A stretch of DNA of 64,000 bases from Kordiimonas gwangyangensis DSM 19435 = JCM 12864 (lineage in GTDB: Bacteria > Pseudomonadota > Alphaproteobacteria > Sphingomonadales > Kordiimonadaceae), in NCBI RefSeq assembly GCF_000375545.1, contig NZ_AQXF01000003.1:328595-392594 (forward strand), written 5' to 3'. The notes beneath the pieces were generated by a model. It was not told the origin of the DNA. It did not search any database and saw only the letters and a program-made list of their open reading frames with translations. Positions 45,835-54,473 of this stretch are shown one piece after another; the stretch's first letter is position 1; each line of letters begins with the position of its first letter. The translations under genes were made by a program, and so were the position numbers.

Positions 45835-47208
45835 TTAGAGCCTCGTCAGCTCTTCGAGGATCTGGTCAGACGTGGTGATGATCCGCGTGGAGGCGGAGAA
45901 CGCACGCTGTACCTTGATCAGCTCGGCAAATTCGCTTGCGAGGTCAACGGTCGACTGCTCGAGCGAATTTGGTGCCACCTTGCCCGCGCCACTTTCGCCC
46001 GGGTGCTGCAGGTTCACTTCACCTGACAGGTCGGACGAGCCGAAGGCGTTGCCCTGGCGGCGGCCAAGACCATCCGGGTTCTGGAACACGGCGATTGGCA
46101 GCTTGTAAACGCTGAGTGTCAGGCCGTTGTCGAACAGAGCGGTTACGATACCGTCTTCACCGATTTCCACACCGTTGATGTTACCGAAAGCGGCACCGTC
46201 AACGCTGAAGGACAGGCGTGCGGATTCGGTCGAGGACTGTACGAAACCGTTTTTCGAACCGTCGTCACCGAAGTCGAAGGTGATTTCCCCGTCTTCCACA
46301 CGCGTGCCATTGGCCGTTGCATAGGTAATCGGAATTGAATCCCCTGGGAAGGTGATTGCGGTTCCCGTAGAGTCCAGCATCGTGGACCCTGCTGCCGTGC
46401 CATCAAGGTTGATCGAGCCGTCGTCATTGAATTTGAGTTGGCCCGATGCAATCAGCCCATCTGGATGAGCAGCACTGTCAACAGCGTTATCGTCGTCAAA
46501 ATAGATCTCATAGTTCCAGGTGTTGACGCCGGTTTTGACAGCAGCAACGTTTACGAGGTGCGAACGGCCCTGGCTGTCATAGATGGTGATGTTGGTTTCA
46601 AAGTCGGCCGTGACGGTGCCGTCAGCGATATCGCCTGGAGCCGCGGTATCATAGACCGAGTTTACCGCCGTGTCGGTGTCAAGGTTTACACGCAGGGACA
46701 CGTCGCCGGTTGCTGCACCAAAACCGTTGAGGTTGTTGATGTTGATCGGGCGCAGTTCGTTCAAGTCACTTTGGTTGCTTGCGCTGACGGCACCGGTCGA
46801 ATCTGTCGGCCAGCCCATCAGGTAGAGACCTGCGGTGTTCTTGAAGAAGCCCTCGTCATCCTGGTTGAAGGCACCTGCGCGAGTGTAAAGAAACTCGCCG
46901 TTGGTATCTTCAGCCCGCGCGCCGGAGCGCACAACAAAGAAGCCTGCACCGTCGATCGACAGGTCAGTCGCGGAGCCGGACGGCTGCAACAGGCCCTGTT
47001 TGGACACAAGGGTGTCAGAGAATGCGCGCACACCGCCCGGTGAATAGGACGACAGTGCTGCGGTTTCGGTTACGAGGGTCGAGAACCGCGAACGGGTCTC
47101 TTTGTAACCAATCGTGTTTACGTTCGTGATGTTATCGGCGATGACACCAACACCTTCGGTGAAGGCCTGGAGTCCCGATACGCCTGCTGCCAGAGCAGTG
47201 AATGCCAT
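45835..47208 (-). CDS. flgE: Flagellar hook protein FlgE
   Basis: 457 residues. The N-terminal rod/hook motif is MAFTALAAGVSGLQAFTEGVGVIADNITNVNTIGYKETR. The FlgE central domains follow, and the C-terminus has NSLEQSTVDLASEFAELIKVQRAFSASTRIITTSDQILEELTRL. FlgE polymerises into the hook after FlgD caps it. It is the last gene of the fliK-flgD-flgE run; 124 bases separate it from flgD. Confidence 0.95.
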   Translation of the reverse strand: MAFTALAAGVSGLQAFTEGVGVIADNITNVNTIGYKETRSRFSTLVTETAALSSYSPGGVRAFSDTLVSKQGLLQPSGSATDLSIDGAGFFVVRSGARAEDTNGEFLYTRAGAFNQDDEGFFKNTAGLYLMGWPTDSTGAVSASNQSDLNELRPININNLNGFGAATGDVSLRVNLDTDTAVNSVYDTAAPGDIADGTVTADFETNITIYDSQGRSHLVNVAAVKTGVNTWNYEIYFDDDNAVDSAAHPDGLIASGQLKFNDDGSINLDGTAAGSTMLDSTGTAITFPGDSIPITYATANGTRVEDGEITFDFGDDGSKNGFVQSSTESARLSFSVDGAAFGNINGVEIGEDGIVTALFDNGLTLSVYKLPIAVFQNPDGLGRRQGNAFGSSDLSGEVNLQHPGESGAGKVAPNSLEQSTVDLASEFAELIKVQRAFSASTRIITTSDQILEELTRL

Positions 47209-47332
47209 GTTACTTCTCCTAAACTCTCTTTTGCGTTTTCACTGGCTTTGGGCTTTCTGCTCTTGCCGCCGGGGTCACCTGACCATCCATTGGCATGCGG
47301 GTGCTTCGACCCGCCACTCATACTCTCAGCGT

Positions 47333-48010
47333 CTACTTGTTGTAGAGCTGCACAATATCCGTCTGGTACACATAGTTGCCGTCAATGTTGAACAGCGCCT
47401 CGGTACCTGTCAGGTCCACGGACTGGATGGTGCCGCGTACCGCGATCCCGACATCAAGAATTTGTGAGTCCTCATCCTTGGCGATGATTTTCAGCTTGTA
47501 GCTGTCAGCGGGGGCTGTGCTGCCGTCCGCCAGTTCGCCGTTCCAGGTGAAGTCGTGGGTGCCGTATGCCGTTTCGGCGTTGCCGGTGTACACAACCTCG
47601 CCTGAGGAATTCCGTACTTCGATCTTGGCTTCAGCAACCTCAGCCGGGAGGTTGTAGCGCCAATGAACTTCGTTCTGGCCTGTGGTCGACGCCGGGTCGA
47701 ACTTGCCAATCAGGCCCGGTACCAGCGCGTCCTTGCCAAGATAGGAGGCCATGGAGCTCTGGTGGTTCATCAGGGTCAGGCTCGCCAGCGTTTCAAGGTT
47801 CTGGTTGGTCTTGATCTGCTGCTCAACGCCCGAGAACTGCACAAGCTGCTGGGTGAACTCGCCGCTGTCCATCGGGTCCATCGGGTCCTGGTTCATGAGC
47901 TGCGTGGTCAGAAGCACGAGGAAGTCGTCAAAGTTACCCGCGAGTGTCGCGGCGGCTTTGTCCCCGGCGGTCTGATATGTGCTTGCTGCGCTGCCTACAC
48001 CGTCAACCAT
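47333..48010 (-). CDS. flgD: Flagellar hook capping protein FlgD
   Basis: 225 residues. The conserved N-terminus has FDDFLVLLTTQLMNQDPMDPMDSGEFTQQLVQFSGVEQQI. A FlgD Ig/tudor-like C-terminal part follows with DFTWNGELADGSTAPADSYKLKI. FlgD caps the growing hook and is needed for FlgE assembly. It lies 23 bases after fliK. Confidence 0.94.
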   Translation of the reverse strand: MVDGVGSAASTYQTAGDKAAATLAGNFDDFLVLLTTQLMNQDPMDPMDSGEFTQQLVQFSGVEQQIKTNQNLETLASLTLMNHQSSMASYLGKDALVPGLIGKFDPASTTGQNEVHWRYNLPAEVAEAKIEVRNSSGEVVYTGNAETAYGTHDFTWNGELADGSTAPADSYKLKIIAKDEDSQILDVGIAVRGTIQSVDLTGTEALFNIDGNYVYQTDIVQLYNK

Positions 48011-48033
48011 AGCTGCTACCTTCTTTTCCTAAC

Positions 48034-49836
48034 CTATACCCGAATATCGAGGCCGGTTTCGGCATCGACATAAGGGAGAATGTCTTCAAGCGGGATGTCT
48101 TCCATGCTGGCATCATCTTCCCCGAACGGCAGGGCATGCCCACCAGCGGAGCGTGCCGCGAGGGCATCACGCATTTTTTCCTGTTGCACGGCTTCGGCAA
48201 AAGCCTTGCCCGCGCTTTCCTGATTGCCGCCTTGATCGAGGCTGAATTCGATGGTGGCACCCTGTGCCTTGGCACCAGCCCCCTGAATGGCGCGTTCAAG
48301 CCCACGGGCGTCACGCTGCAACAGCTCAAGGGTTTCAGGGCGTTCGGCCACCACCTGCGCATGCACGCGGCCACCTTCCATGAACTTCAGCTTCACCTGC
48401 ACACGGCCCAGTTCGGCCGGGTCGAGGCGCATGGTAAACTCCTGCTCACCCGCCTTGACGGCGCGCGACACACTCATATTCAGCTGTTTTGCCACATGGC
48501 CCTGAAGCCCGCGTGAGGCGTGGCCGCCAAGAAGGCTCATGCTCGACATAAAACCGCCGTCGCCGCGAATGCCGGAAAGGCCTGCCGATACCATCTCACC
48601 CGCCGAGCCCGGCTGCATGCCTGCAAGGCGCTCGGGTGTCAGGCTTAGCGCAGGGTCACGCGCCACATTTGGTGGCAGTGCCGTCTCTGACCGGGCCACA
48701 ACAGGGTCAATGGCGCGGGCGGTCAGTGCTTCGCCTTTGCTCTGCGCTCCGTCTGCTGTCTGGTTCATCGACGCAGGCGCTTTATCAGCCAGCGCTGCAG
48801 TATTGGCCTTTTTGCCAGCCTGAGCGTTGCCGTTCGCGTTTTGCTGCGCGTTCGCATTCTGGGGCTGGTTGGCGGCGACCATATAGCCGTCCGGCGTATT
48901 TTGTGCCTGCTCAGCCTGTTTCTGCTGGGTATTGGCTTCCTGCGCGTTTGCCGCCTGTGCGCTCGCAGCTGCCGCAGCAGCGGTGGCTGCAGCGCTTTGC
49001 TGTGCGGCCGTCGCTTTTGCAGAGTCAGCCTGCTCAGGTGTAATGTCCGCAAGCGCTGATTTCAGCCAGTCAGGATATTCGATGCCCTTGTCGTCAAGGA
49101 AGGCGGCAATACGTTCCGGGTCAACCGGCGCGCCGTCCGGGCCTTGCATTTGGGCAACCAGTTCTTCAACTTCGGCTGCAGTCGCGGCAGGCGTTGCCGG
49201 GGCCACAGGGGCAGCGGGGGCTGTCGCTGGTGCAGCATCAACTGGTGCATCAACCACAGCATCGCCAGCTTGCGTGCCATTGATCAGGGCTTCAAGTTCC
49301 GCAACCGGCAGAATGTGCGCTTCGCCGTCAGCGGCACTAAGGGTCAGGGCAGGGGCCTTGCCTGCCTGTTCCATGCCTTTGAGGGCCTGCAGCAGTTCAG
49401 CCTTGGCGGATTCCGGCAGGGCGGCAATATCGGCAATCGTGGTGGTGCCGTCGGAGGCATTACCATCGGCGCTTGCGATATTGATAAGCGAAGCTGGTAA
49501 TACCTTCTGGAAATTCACCGTAGCGCCACTGGCCTGTGCGGCGTCCGTATAAAGTCCGGGCTGGAAGCTGGCTGGTTCTTGCGCCGCAGGGATCTGCACA
49601 CCAAGGGAGGCAAGAAACTCCGCTTCCGCAGGCGACAGTTCATCAAGTGCCTTGATCGCTTCGGGAGAGGTGATCTCCTTCGTGCCATCAGCGGCGAAAT
49701 TCTGCATCAGGTTTGCAAAGACGGCTGCAAACGCGCTTTCTTCCCCCTCACCAGCTTTTTGCGAGCTGAAGAAGGAGGCTATGGCCTGACTTGAATTGGC
49801 GCCCTGCGCCTGCATCATTTGGTCAATCGCGTTCAT
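48034..49836 (-). CDS. fliK: Flagellar hook-length control protein FliK
   Basis: 600 residues. The N-terminal two thirds are Ala/Gln/Pro-rich and low complexity, including an AAATAAAAAASAQAANAQ-like stretch near 285-310. The C-terminal FliK domain has the signature EFTMRLDPAELGRVQVKLKFMEGGRVHAQVVAERPETLELLQ. FliK measures hook length and switches export specificity. It is the first gene of the hook operon and is preceded by a -24/-12 promoter. Confidence 0.92.
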   Translation of the reverse strand: MNAIDQMMQAQGANSSQAIASFFSSQKAGEGEESAFAAVFANLMQNFAADGTKEITSPEAIKALDELSPAEAEFLASLGVQIPAAQEPASFQPGLYTDAAQASGATVNFQKVLPASLINIASADGNASDGTTTIADIAALPESAKAELLQALKGMEQAGKAPALTLSAADGEAHILPVAELEALINGTQAGDAVVDAPVDAAPATAPAAPVAPATPAATAAEVEELVAQMQGPDGAPVDPERIAAFLDDKGIEYPDWLKSALADITPEQADSAKATAAQQSAAATAAAAAASAQAANAQEANTQQKQAEQAQNTPDGYMVAANQPQNANAQQNANGNAQAGKKANTAALADKAPASMNQTADGAQSKGEALTARAIDPVVARSETALPPNVARDPALSLTPERLAGMQPGSAGEMVSAGLSGIRGDGGFMSSMSLLGGHASRGLQGHVAKQLNMSVSRAVKAGEQEFTMRLDPAELGRVQVKLKFMEGGRVHAQVVAERPETLELLQRDARGLERAIQGAGAKAQGATIEFSLDQGGNQESAGKAFAEAVQQEKMRDALAARSAGGHALPFGEDDASMEDIPLEDILPYVDAETGLDIRV

Positions 49837-49908
49837 TTCCTAGTACCGTGTTACCTGTGCCCTGACTTCCGCTTCTGCCGCAGGACGGGATAATTCGATC
49901 CTACATAA

Positions 49909-49923
49909 GCAAGGGCCGGGCCA
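49909..49923 (-). promoter_or_regulatory. Sigma-54 (-24/-12) promoter of fliK-flgD-flgE
   Basis: On the minus strand TGGCCCGGCCCTTGC places GG and GC exactly 10 bases apart, matching the sigma-54 pattern TGGC-N7-TTGC. It predicts a transcript start about 60 bases before the fliK ATG. The sigma-54 activator FlbD is encoded in the same region. Confidence 0.72.
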
Positions 49924-50123
49924 GTTTTTGAAAGCGCTGTTTCTTCAAGGGAAAACGGGCAAGCAGTGGGCGGCAGGCTGTGATATGATGCAGCTTGCGG
50001 TCGATCTTGCCGGGCAAAAAAAGCTGACGGGAAAATAAGGCGGAAACGCTTGCATGGCCGCGGCCTAAGGCTTATATGCACGGCTGAATTCAAATCTGGA
50101 TGAAACTGGTAGGAATATAAAGC

Positions 50124-51290
50124 ATGGCACAAGGTGCAACTTATTCGGGGGGCAAAAACAGTCTCGGCTTCGACCGCGCGCCCGCTGAAACGCGCGTTGT
50201 CGTCGCCATGTCTGGCGGGGTGGACAGCTCTGTTACCGCGGCGCTTCTCAAGGAAGAAGGTTATGACGTGGTGGGCATCACGCTTCAGCTCTATGACCAC
50301 GGTGTCGCGGTCCAGAAAAAGGGCAGCTGCTGTGCAGGCCAGGATATCCATGACGCGCGCCGCGTGGCGGAAGCACTTGGTATTCCGCACTATGTGCTCG
50401 ACTATGAAAGCCGGTTCAAGAACCAGGTGATGGAAGAGTTTGCCGACAGTTACATCAAGGGCGAAACGCCGATCCCGTGTGTGCGCTGTAACCAGACGGT
50501 GAAGTTCAAGGATCTGCTCGATACCGCGCGTGACCTTGGCGCTGACTGTATGGCCACCGGGCACTATGTGCAGCGTGTGGTGGACGCAAGCGGCAAGGCC
50601 CATCTTGTGCGCGGTAATGATAGCGGCAAGGACCAGAGCTACTTCCTGTTTGCGACCACGCAGGAACAAATGGACTTCCTGCGCTTCCCGCTCGGCCATA
50701 TGGACAAGACGGAAACCCGCGAACACGCGGAACGCTTCGGCCTCTCGGTCGCGGATAAGCCGGACAGCCAGGATATCTGTTTTGTGCCTGAGGGCCGCTA
50801 TGTGGACGTGATCGAACGGCTGCGCCCCGGCGCGCTTGAGCCGGGTGAGATTGTGGACGTGGACGGCAATGTGCTCGGCACCCATGAAGGCATCGTGAAA
50901 TATACCATCGGCCAGCGCCGGGGTATCGGTGTTGGTGGCTCGGCCGAGCCCCTGTATGTGGTGAAACTGAACCCCGCCAAAAAGCAGGTTATCGTTGGCC
51001 CCAAGGAAGCGCTGCTCACAAACGCGATTGGCGTCAAGGACGTGAACTGGATTGGCGAAGCTGTGCCGGCGGAAGGCATTAAGGTCGCCGCCAAAATCCG
51101 CTCCACCCGCCCGGGTGTGCCGGCAACCTTGTTCCTTGAGGATGGTGGGCGCGCGCGCCTTGTGCTGGATAATGCCGAGGCGGGTGTATCGCCGGGTCAG
51201 GCTGCGGTGTTTTATGCTGGTGACCGTGTACTCGGTGGTGGCTGGATTGACCGTGCAGAAAGCGCCGATCCGCGCCTGAGCGCTGCCTGA
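50124..51290 (+). CDS. mnmA: tRNA 2-thiouridylase MnmA
   Basis: 388 residues. The ATP-pyrophosphatase P-loop is [16 protein letters not shown] near 29-44. The catalytic cysteines are C119 in PIPCVRCN and C219 in [11 protein letters not shown]. Also visible are the tRNA-binding TGHYVQ and [10 protein letters not shown]. MnmA makes 2-thiouridine at position 34 of Lys, Glu and Gln tRNAs. The ATG at 50124 follows AGGAATATAA. A strong terminator follows the gene. Confidence 0.95.
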   Translation: MAQGATYSGGKNSLGFDRAPAETRVVVAMSGGVDSSVTAALLKEEGYDVVGITLQLYDHGVAVQKKGSCCAGQDIHDARRVAEALGIPHYVLDYESRFKNQVMEEFADSYIKGETPIPCVRCNQTVKFKDLLDTARDLGADCMATGHYVQRVVDASGKAHLVRGNDSGKDQSYFLFATTQEQMDFLRFPLGHMDKTETREHAERFGLSVADKPDSQDICFVPEGRYVDVIERLRPGALEPGEIVDVDGNVLGTHEGIVKYTIGQRRGIGVGGSAEPLYVVKLNPAKKQVIVGPKEALLTNAIGVKDVNWIGEAVPAEGIKVAAKIRSTRPGVPATLFLEDGGRARLVLDNAEAGVSPGQAAVFYAGDRVLGGGWIDRAESADPRLSAA

Positions 51291-51317
51291 GCGAATAGGC
51301 CCCCTGGATTTAAAGAC

Positions 51318-51354
51318 AACGGGCGCTCCTCAAATTGAGGGGCGCCCGTTTTCT
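51318..51354. terminator. Strong terminator after mnmA
   Basis: A 14-bp stem (51318-51331 with 51337-51350, one T-G pair) with a 5-base loop and a T-rich tail. It can serve mnmA and, from the other side, the DUF1328 gene. Confidence 0.88.
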
Positions 51355-51376
51355 GTTTGGTCATCATCCGCTTAAA

Positions 51377-51559
51377 TCAAAGCGGCGGTGGCGTCCGACG
51401 GCCACTGACAATATTGGCAATCAGCGCAACGATAAAGAGGATGATAAAGGCAAAGAAGAGCCACTTAGCTGCCCAAGCAAGCGTACCTGCGAGGCCACCG
51501 AACCCAAGCGCGGCTGCAATCACTGCCAGAATGAAGAAAGTTAATGCCCAACCAAGCAT
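51377..51559 (-). CDS. DUF1328 (YtjA-like) small membrane protein
   Basis: 60 residues with two hydrophobic helices: [25 protein letters not shown] and [21 protein letters not shown]. This is the full signature of the DUF1328/UPF0391 family, small envelope proteins of unknown function often linked to stress. A single gene with AGGAGATG before the ATG. Confidence 0.85.
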   Translation of the reverse strand: MLGWALTFFILAVIAAALGFGGLAGTLAWAAKWLFFAFIILFIVALIANIVSGRRTPPPL

Positions 51560-51663
51560 GGTTCATCTCCTGTCTGTTTGATGATTTGAGCTTAGCGAGG
51601 CCTGTATCAATTCTCAGCAGGGGGATGAGCGCGGCATTATAAAAAACTGGTCAAGACGGCAAA

Positions 51664-52860
51664 TTACTCTGCCGCCTGCATTTTTTCGGCCGGGCGGTGG
51701 AATTTGGCCATCAACCGCGCGCGTTTCGATGGCTTTATATATGCCTTCGTCATGTCATATCCGTGCTGTTCGGCCACACGCTTGTCCATGATGGCGAACC
51801 ATATGGGTGGGTTCCACGCCGCCATGAACATGGTGAAATAGCCAGCAGGCAGCTGCGGCGACGTATCAAAGTGCCTCAGGCACTGGTAAGGCCGCTCCGC
51901 ATGGGCATGGTGGTCCGAATGGCGCTGCAGGTGATAGAGCATCACGTTCGAGACAATATGGTTGGCGTTCCAGCTGTGGTGCGGCTGCACCCGCTCATAC
52001 TTGCCGTCCTCACGCTTGCCACGCATCAGGCCGTAATGCTCTATATAGTTTGCGCTTGAAAGCATAAGGTTCGACAGCAGCGCACCGCCAATCAGGTACG
52101 GCAGCACAATCCAGCCAAACACAGCGACAAACGCACCGTACATGGCGATGGTGATGAGTGTATTGGCAAACACCTCATTCTCCAGCGAGAAGGCGGATTT
52201 GCCTTTGCGGCCAAGCCGCGCGGCCTCAAGCGCCCAAGCGCGTTTCACCCCGCCCGGCAATTCGTGGGTGACAAACTCGTAAAAGCTTTCGCCCATCATG
52301 GCGGTGGCGCTGTCTTCCGGCGTGGCAACTTGCACATGGTGGCCTTGGTTGTGTTCTATGCGGAAATGGCCCATGCCGCACAGGCACAGAAGGAAACGCG
52401 CAACGTTGATCGACGTTTTGTCGCGCCGGTGGCCCACCTCATGCGCGGTATTGAGGGCACCCGCGCCCATCAACCCGTTCGCGACCGTGACGGCCAGATA
52501 GGCCGACCACGAAAGGTCCATCACCGCCACATACCAGGCGCCGATAATCCACACGAGGTAGGACGCGGGCAGGGCGGCAAAGGCGGACCAGCGGTAAAAA
52601 GGGTCATCGCGCAGGAACGGGATGGCTTCCTTGGGCGGGTTTGAGTTGTCCTCCCCAAAGGCCATCTCAATGATGGGGATCAGAACGTAAAAGAAGATCG
52701 GTGATAGCCACAGCGTCCATTCGTTGCCGGTGCGCGCGTAAAGCCACCAGCCAAGCAGCGGGATACCCGCGAGCAGGACCGGGAGCGGCCAAAGATAGCG
52801 CTTGCTGTCGCGCCATTCAGCCGGATTTGCGAACTGTGTGACCTTTGGTTCTGTCGTCAT
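51664..52860 (-). CDS. alkB: Alkane 1-monooxygenase AlkB
   Basis: 398 residues with about six transmembrane helices. The diiron histidine boxes of AlkB are present: HEVGH (H140-H144), EHNQGHH with following VQVATPEDSA (170-180) and LQRHSDHH (311-318), plus the NYIEHYGL motif. The enzyme hydroxylates terminal carbons of medium-chain alkanes using rubredoxin electrons; no rubredoxin gene is next to it. It is divergent from a TetR gene with a palindromic site between them. Confidence 0.93.
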   Translation of the reverse strand: MTTEPKVTQFANPAEWRDSKRYLWPLPVLLAGIPLLGWWLYARTGNEWTLWLSPIFFYVLIPIIEMAFGEDNSNPPKEAIPFLRDDPFYRWSAFAALPASYLVWIIGAWYVAVMDLSWSAYLAVTVANGLMGAGALNTAHEVGHRRDKTSINVARFLLCLCGMGHFRIEHNQGHHVQVATPEDSATAMMGESFYEFVTHELPGGVKRAWALEAARLGRKGKSAFSLENEVFANTLITIAMYGAFVAVFGWIVLPYLIGGALLSNLMLSSANYIEHYGLMRGKREDGKYERVQPHHSWNANHIVSNVMLYHLQRHSDHHAHAERPYQCLRHFDTSPQLPAGYFTMFMAAWNPPIWFAIMDKRVAEQHGYDMTKAYIKPSKRARLMAKFHRPAEKMQAAE

Positions 52861-52909
52861 GATGCCTTCCCCGCTTCTGTTCCTGACAGGGTTGGGAGTG
52901 TCACAGTTA

Positions 52910-52925
52910 TTGATAATATTGTCAA
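52910..52925. promoter_or_regulatory. Near-perfect palindrome, probable alkB/TetR operator
   Basis: TTGATAATATTGTCAA is symmetric except at one base pair (position 5 with 12). It lies between alkB and the divergent TetR gene and is the natural place for binding by that regulator. Confidence 0.6.
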
Positions 52926-53011
52926 TAGTATCTCAAGCATGGTGATGGTGCTTGATTGTGTGGCGTGCGCAGCGTTACAAAAAGAACTGATGATGTAAGG
53001 GGATATTACTG

Positions 53012-53605
53012 TTGGAACAGCAAAGGCGCACACGGCTCAGCCCAGAGGAACGCCGCAGTCAGCTGCTGGAAGCCGCGGTTGAACTGTTTGCGGAACGCGG
53101 AATCGGCGAAGCCAAACATGCCGATATCGCGAAGCGGACCGGCGTTTCGGTAGCGACCACCTTTGTCTATTTCCCGACCCGCGAAGCGCTGATTGAAAGT
53201 GTGCTCGATGAAGTGGCCGCCCGCAACCTCGCCATTTTTGAGGATGTGGAGGCGGAAGGCCTGAGCGTACCCGAACTCCTGACCGCGCTTGCGGAGCAGG
53301 CGGTGAGGCGCGCGGAGGAAGAGCGTGCCTACGCGCAGGTCTGGCTGAACTGGAGCACGAATTTCGCGCCCGCGATCCGCGAACGTTTTATCGCGCAGCA
53401 GACCATCATCCTCGACAAGCTGACCGCAATCCTCAATTCCGCAACCGACGGCCGCAAGCGGGAGGACAGGGACGATGCCCGTATCCTCCTCGCGGCCTCG
53501 CAGATGCTGACGGTGATGAAGCTGGACGGCGTGGACAAAGCCCGCCGCGACCGCTTCACCGAACACACCATTGATGTCGTGCTCGCCTACCGCGGCGACA
53601 AATAG
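53012..53605 (+). CDS. TetR family regulator divergent from alkB
   Basis: 197 residues. The HTH has RRSQLLEAAVELFAERGIGEAKHADIAKRTGVSVATTFVYFPTREALIESV. The C-terminal ligand-binding part is helical. Starts at a TTG at 53012, preceded by AAGGGG. The head-to-head placement with alkB suggests it senses an alkane-related signal, but this is inference. Confidence 0.85.
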   Translation: MEQQRRTRLSPEERRSQLLEAAVELFAERGIGEAKHADIAKRTGVSVATTFVYFPTREALIESVLDEVAARNLAIFEDVEAEGLSVPELLTALAEQAVRRAEEERAYAQVWLNWSTNFAPAIRERFIAQQTIILDKLTAILNSATDGRKREDRDDARILLAASQMLTVMKLDGVDKARRDRFTEHTIDVVLAYRGDK

Positions 53606-53613
53606 GCTGAAGC

Positions 53614-54087
53614 CTATTCCTTGGTAATTGTCGCCTCATGTTCCACCGGGCATTTGAGGCTATTGGCGATGAAGCATTTCTCATTGGCGACATGATGCAG
53701 CGACATTGCTTTCTCCGCGTCGCTCTCCGCCGTGATTGTGATGCTGGGGCGGAGGATGATTTTGGTAAAGTGCCCACCTTCCCCCTCACCGCCTTCATCC
53801 ATGATGCCTTCGGCGGCGTCGGTGTACTCGGTCACCACAATGCCGTTCACCGCGCACAGGTGCAGGTACCACAGCATGTGGCACGCCGACGTTGCGCCGA
53901 CGAGGATATCTTCCGGGTTATGGCGCGCGGGATCGCCACGGAAATTCGGGTCTGACGAGCCAAGGATCTTGGCCTTGCCCTCCATGTCGATATCATAGTT
54001 GCGCGTATAGCTTTTGTAGTTTTTGGTGCCTTCATCGCCGGCCCCTGTCCAGGTAACCCGACTATGGTAATGATGTTCCTTGCTCAT
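53614..54087 (-). CDS. OsmC family peroxidase-like protein
   Basis: 157 residues. It has the OsmC fold with SHSRVTW-like YHSRVTWTG, NPEDILVGATSACHMLWYLHLCAV (first redox Cys) and HHVANEKCFIANSLKCPV (second redox Cys). OsmC/YhfA-type proteins reduce organic peroxides. The ATG at 54087 follows AAAGGGA; the longer frame to 54213 has no ribosome site. It ends 8 bases from the TetR gene, tail to tail. Confidence 0.85.
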   Translation of the reverse strand: MSKEHHYHSRVTWTGAGDEGTKNYKSYTRNYDIDMEGKAKILGSSDPNFRGDPARHNPEDILVGATSACHMLWYLHLCAVNGIVVTEYTDAAEGIMDEGGEGEGGHFTKIILRPSITITAESDAEKAMSLHHVANEKCFIANSLKCPVEHEATITKE

Positions 54088-54233
54088 GGCGTCCCTTTCT
54101 CTGCCGTGATGTGGCACCAAGGATACTGGAAATTCGGCACATACGGCAGGGCCAATTTGGATATGAGGCAAAGGACCACAGCGCCTTGGCTGGCGCGGGG
54201 CAGCGCGGGGCACAAATTTGTGACAAAATCGTC

Positions 54234-54262
54234 TTGACTGCGCAGCGACCCTCTTTTATACC
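54234..54262 (+). promoter_or_regulatory. Sigma-70 promoter of the CAU tRNA
   Basis: TTGACT (54234-54239) and TATACC (54257-54262) are spaced by 17 bases, about 80 bases before the tRNA. A good match to the housekeeping consensus. Confidence 0.55.
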
Positions 54263-54341
54263 GGCGCAGCTTTCAACGGCCGTGTGGCCTGTTTTCGAGT
54301 TGTACCGAGTAGTCGCAAACGCGTTGAAGCTTTTACATTTT

Positions 54342-54418
54342 GGCCGAGTAGCTCAGTTGGTTAGAGCAGCGGAATCATAATCCGCGTGTCGGGGGTTCAA
54401 GTCCCTCCTCGGCTACCA
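54342..54418 (+). tRNA. tRNA-Met (CAU anticodon)
   Basis: 77 bases including an encoded CCA. The acceptor stem GGCCGAG pairs with CTCGGCT (G-U at the first pair). The D-arm is GCTCAGTTGGTTAGAGC, the anticodon stem-loop GCGGAATCATAATCCGC gives CAU, and the T-arm is GGGGGTTCAAGTCCCTC. The body resembles elongator tRNA-Met. A tRNA-Ile2 with lysidine-modified CAU cannot be fully excluded. Its 3' end is duplicated at 56167-56178. Confidence 0.9.
54407..54418 (+). repeat. Left attachment-like repeat (tRNA 3' end)
   Basis: CCTCGGCTACCA is the 3' end of the tRNA and recurs exactly at 56167-56178, bracketing the AlbA_2 gene. Confidence 0.7.
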
Positions 54419-54440
54419 TCATTACCCCCTGAGGGTGCGG

Positions 54441-54472
54441 CGGCCTCCGATTAACTTCGGGGGCCGTTTTTG
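54441..54472. terminator. Terminator between tRNA and AlbA_2 gene
   Basis: A 10-bp stem (54441-54450 with 54457-54466) and a T-rich tail TTTTTGTTT. It lies inside the bracketed insert. It would end tRNA transcription, and its position 2 bases past the AlbA_2 gene end suggests shared use. Confidence 0.75.
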
Positions 54473-54473
54473 T

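Noticed and set aside
47296-47315. Possible sigma-54 promoter or terminator upstream of flgE
   Set aside because: The GG and GC elements are 9 rather than 10 bases apart and the small hairpin has no T tract; neither call is supportable.
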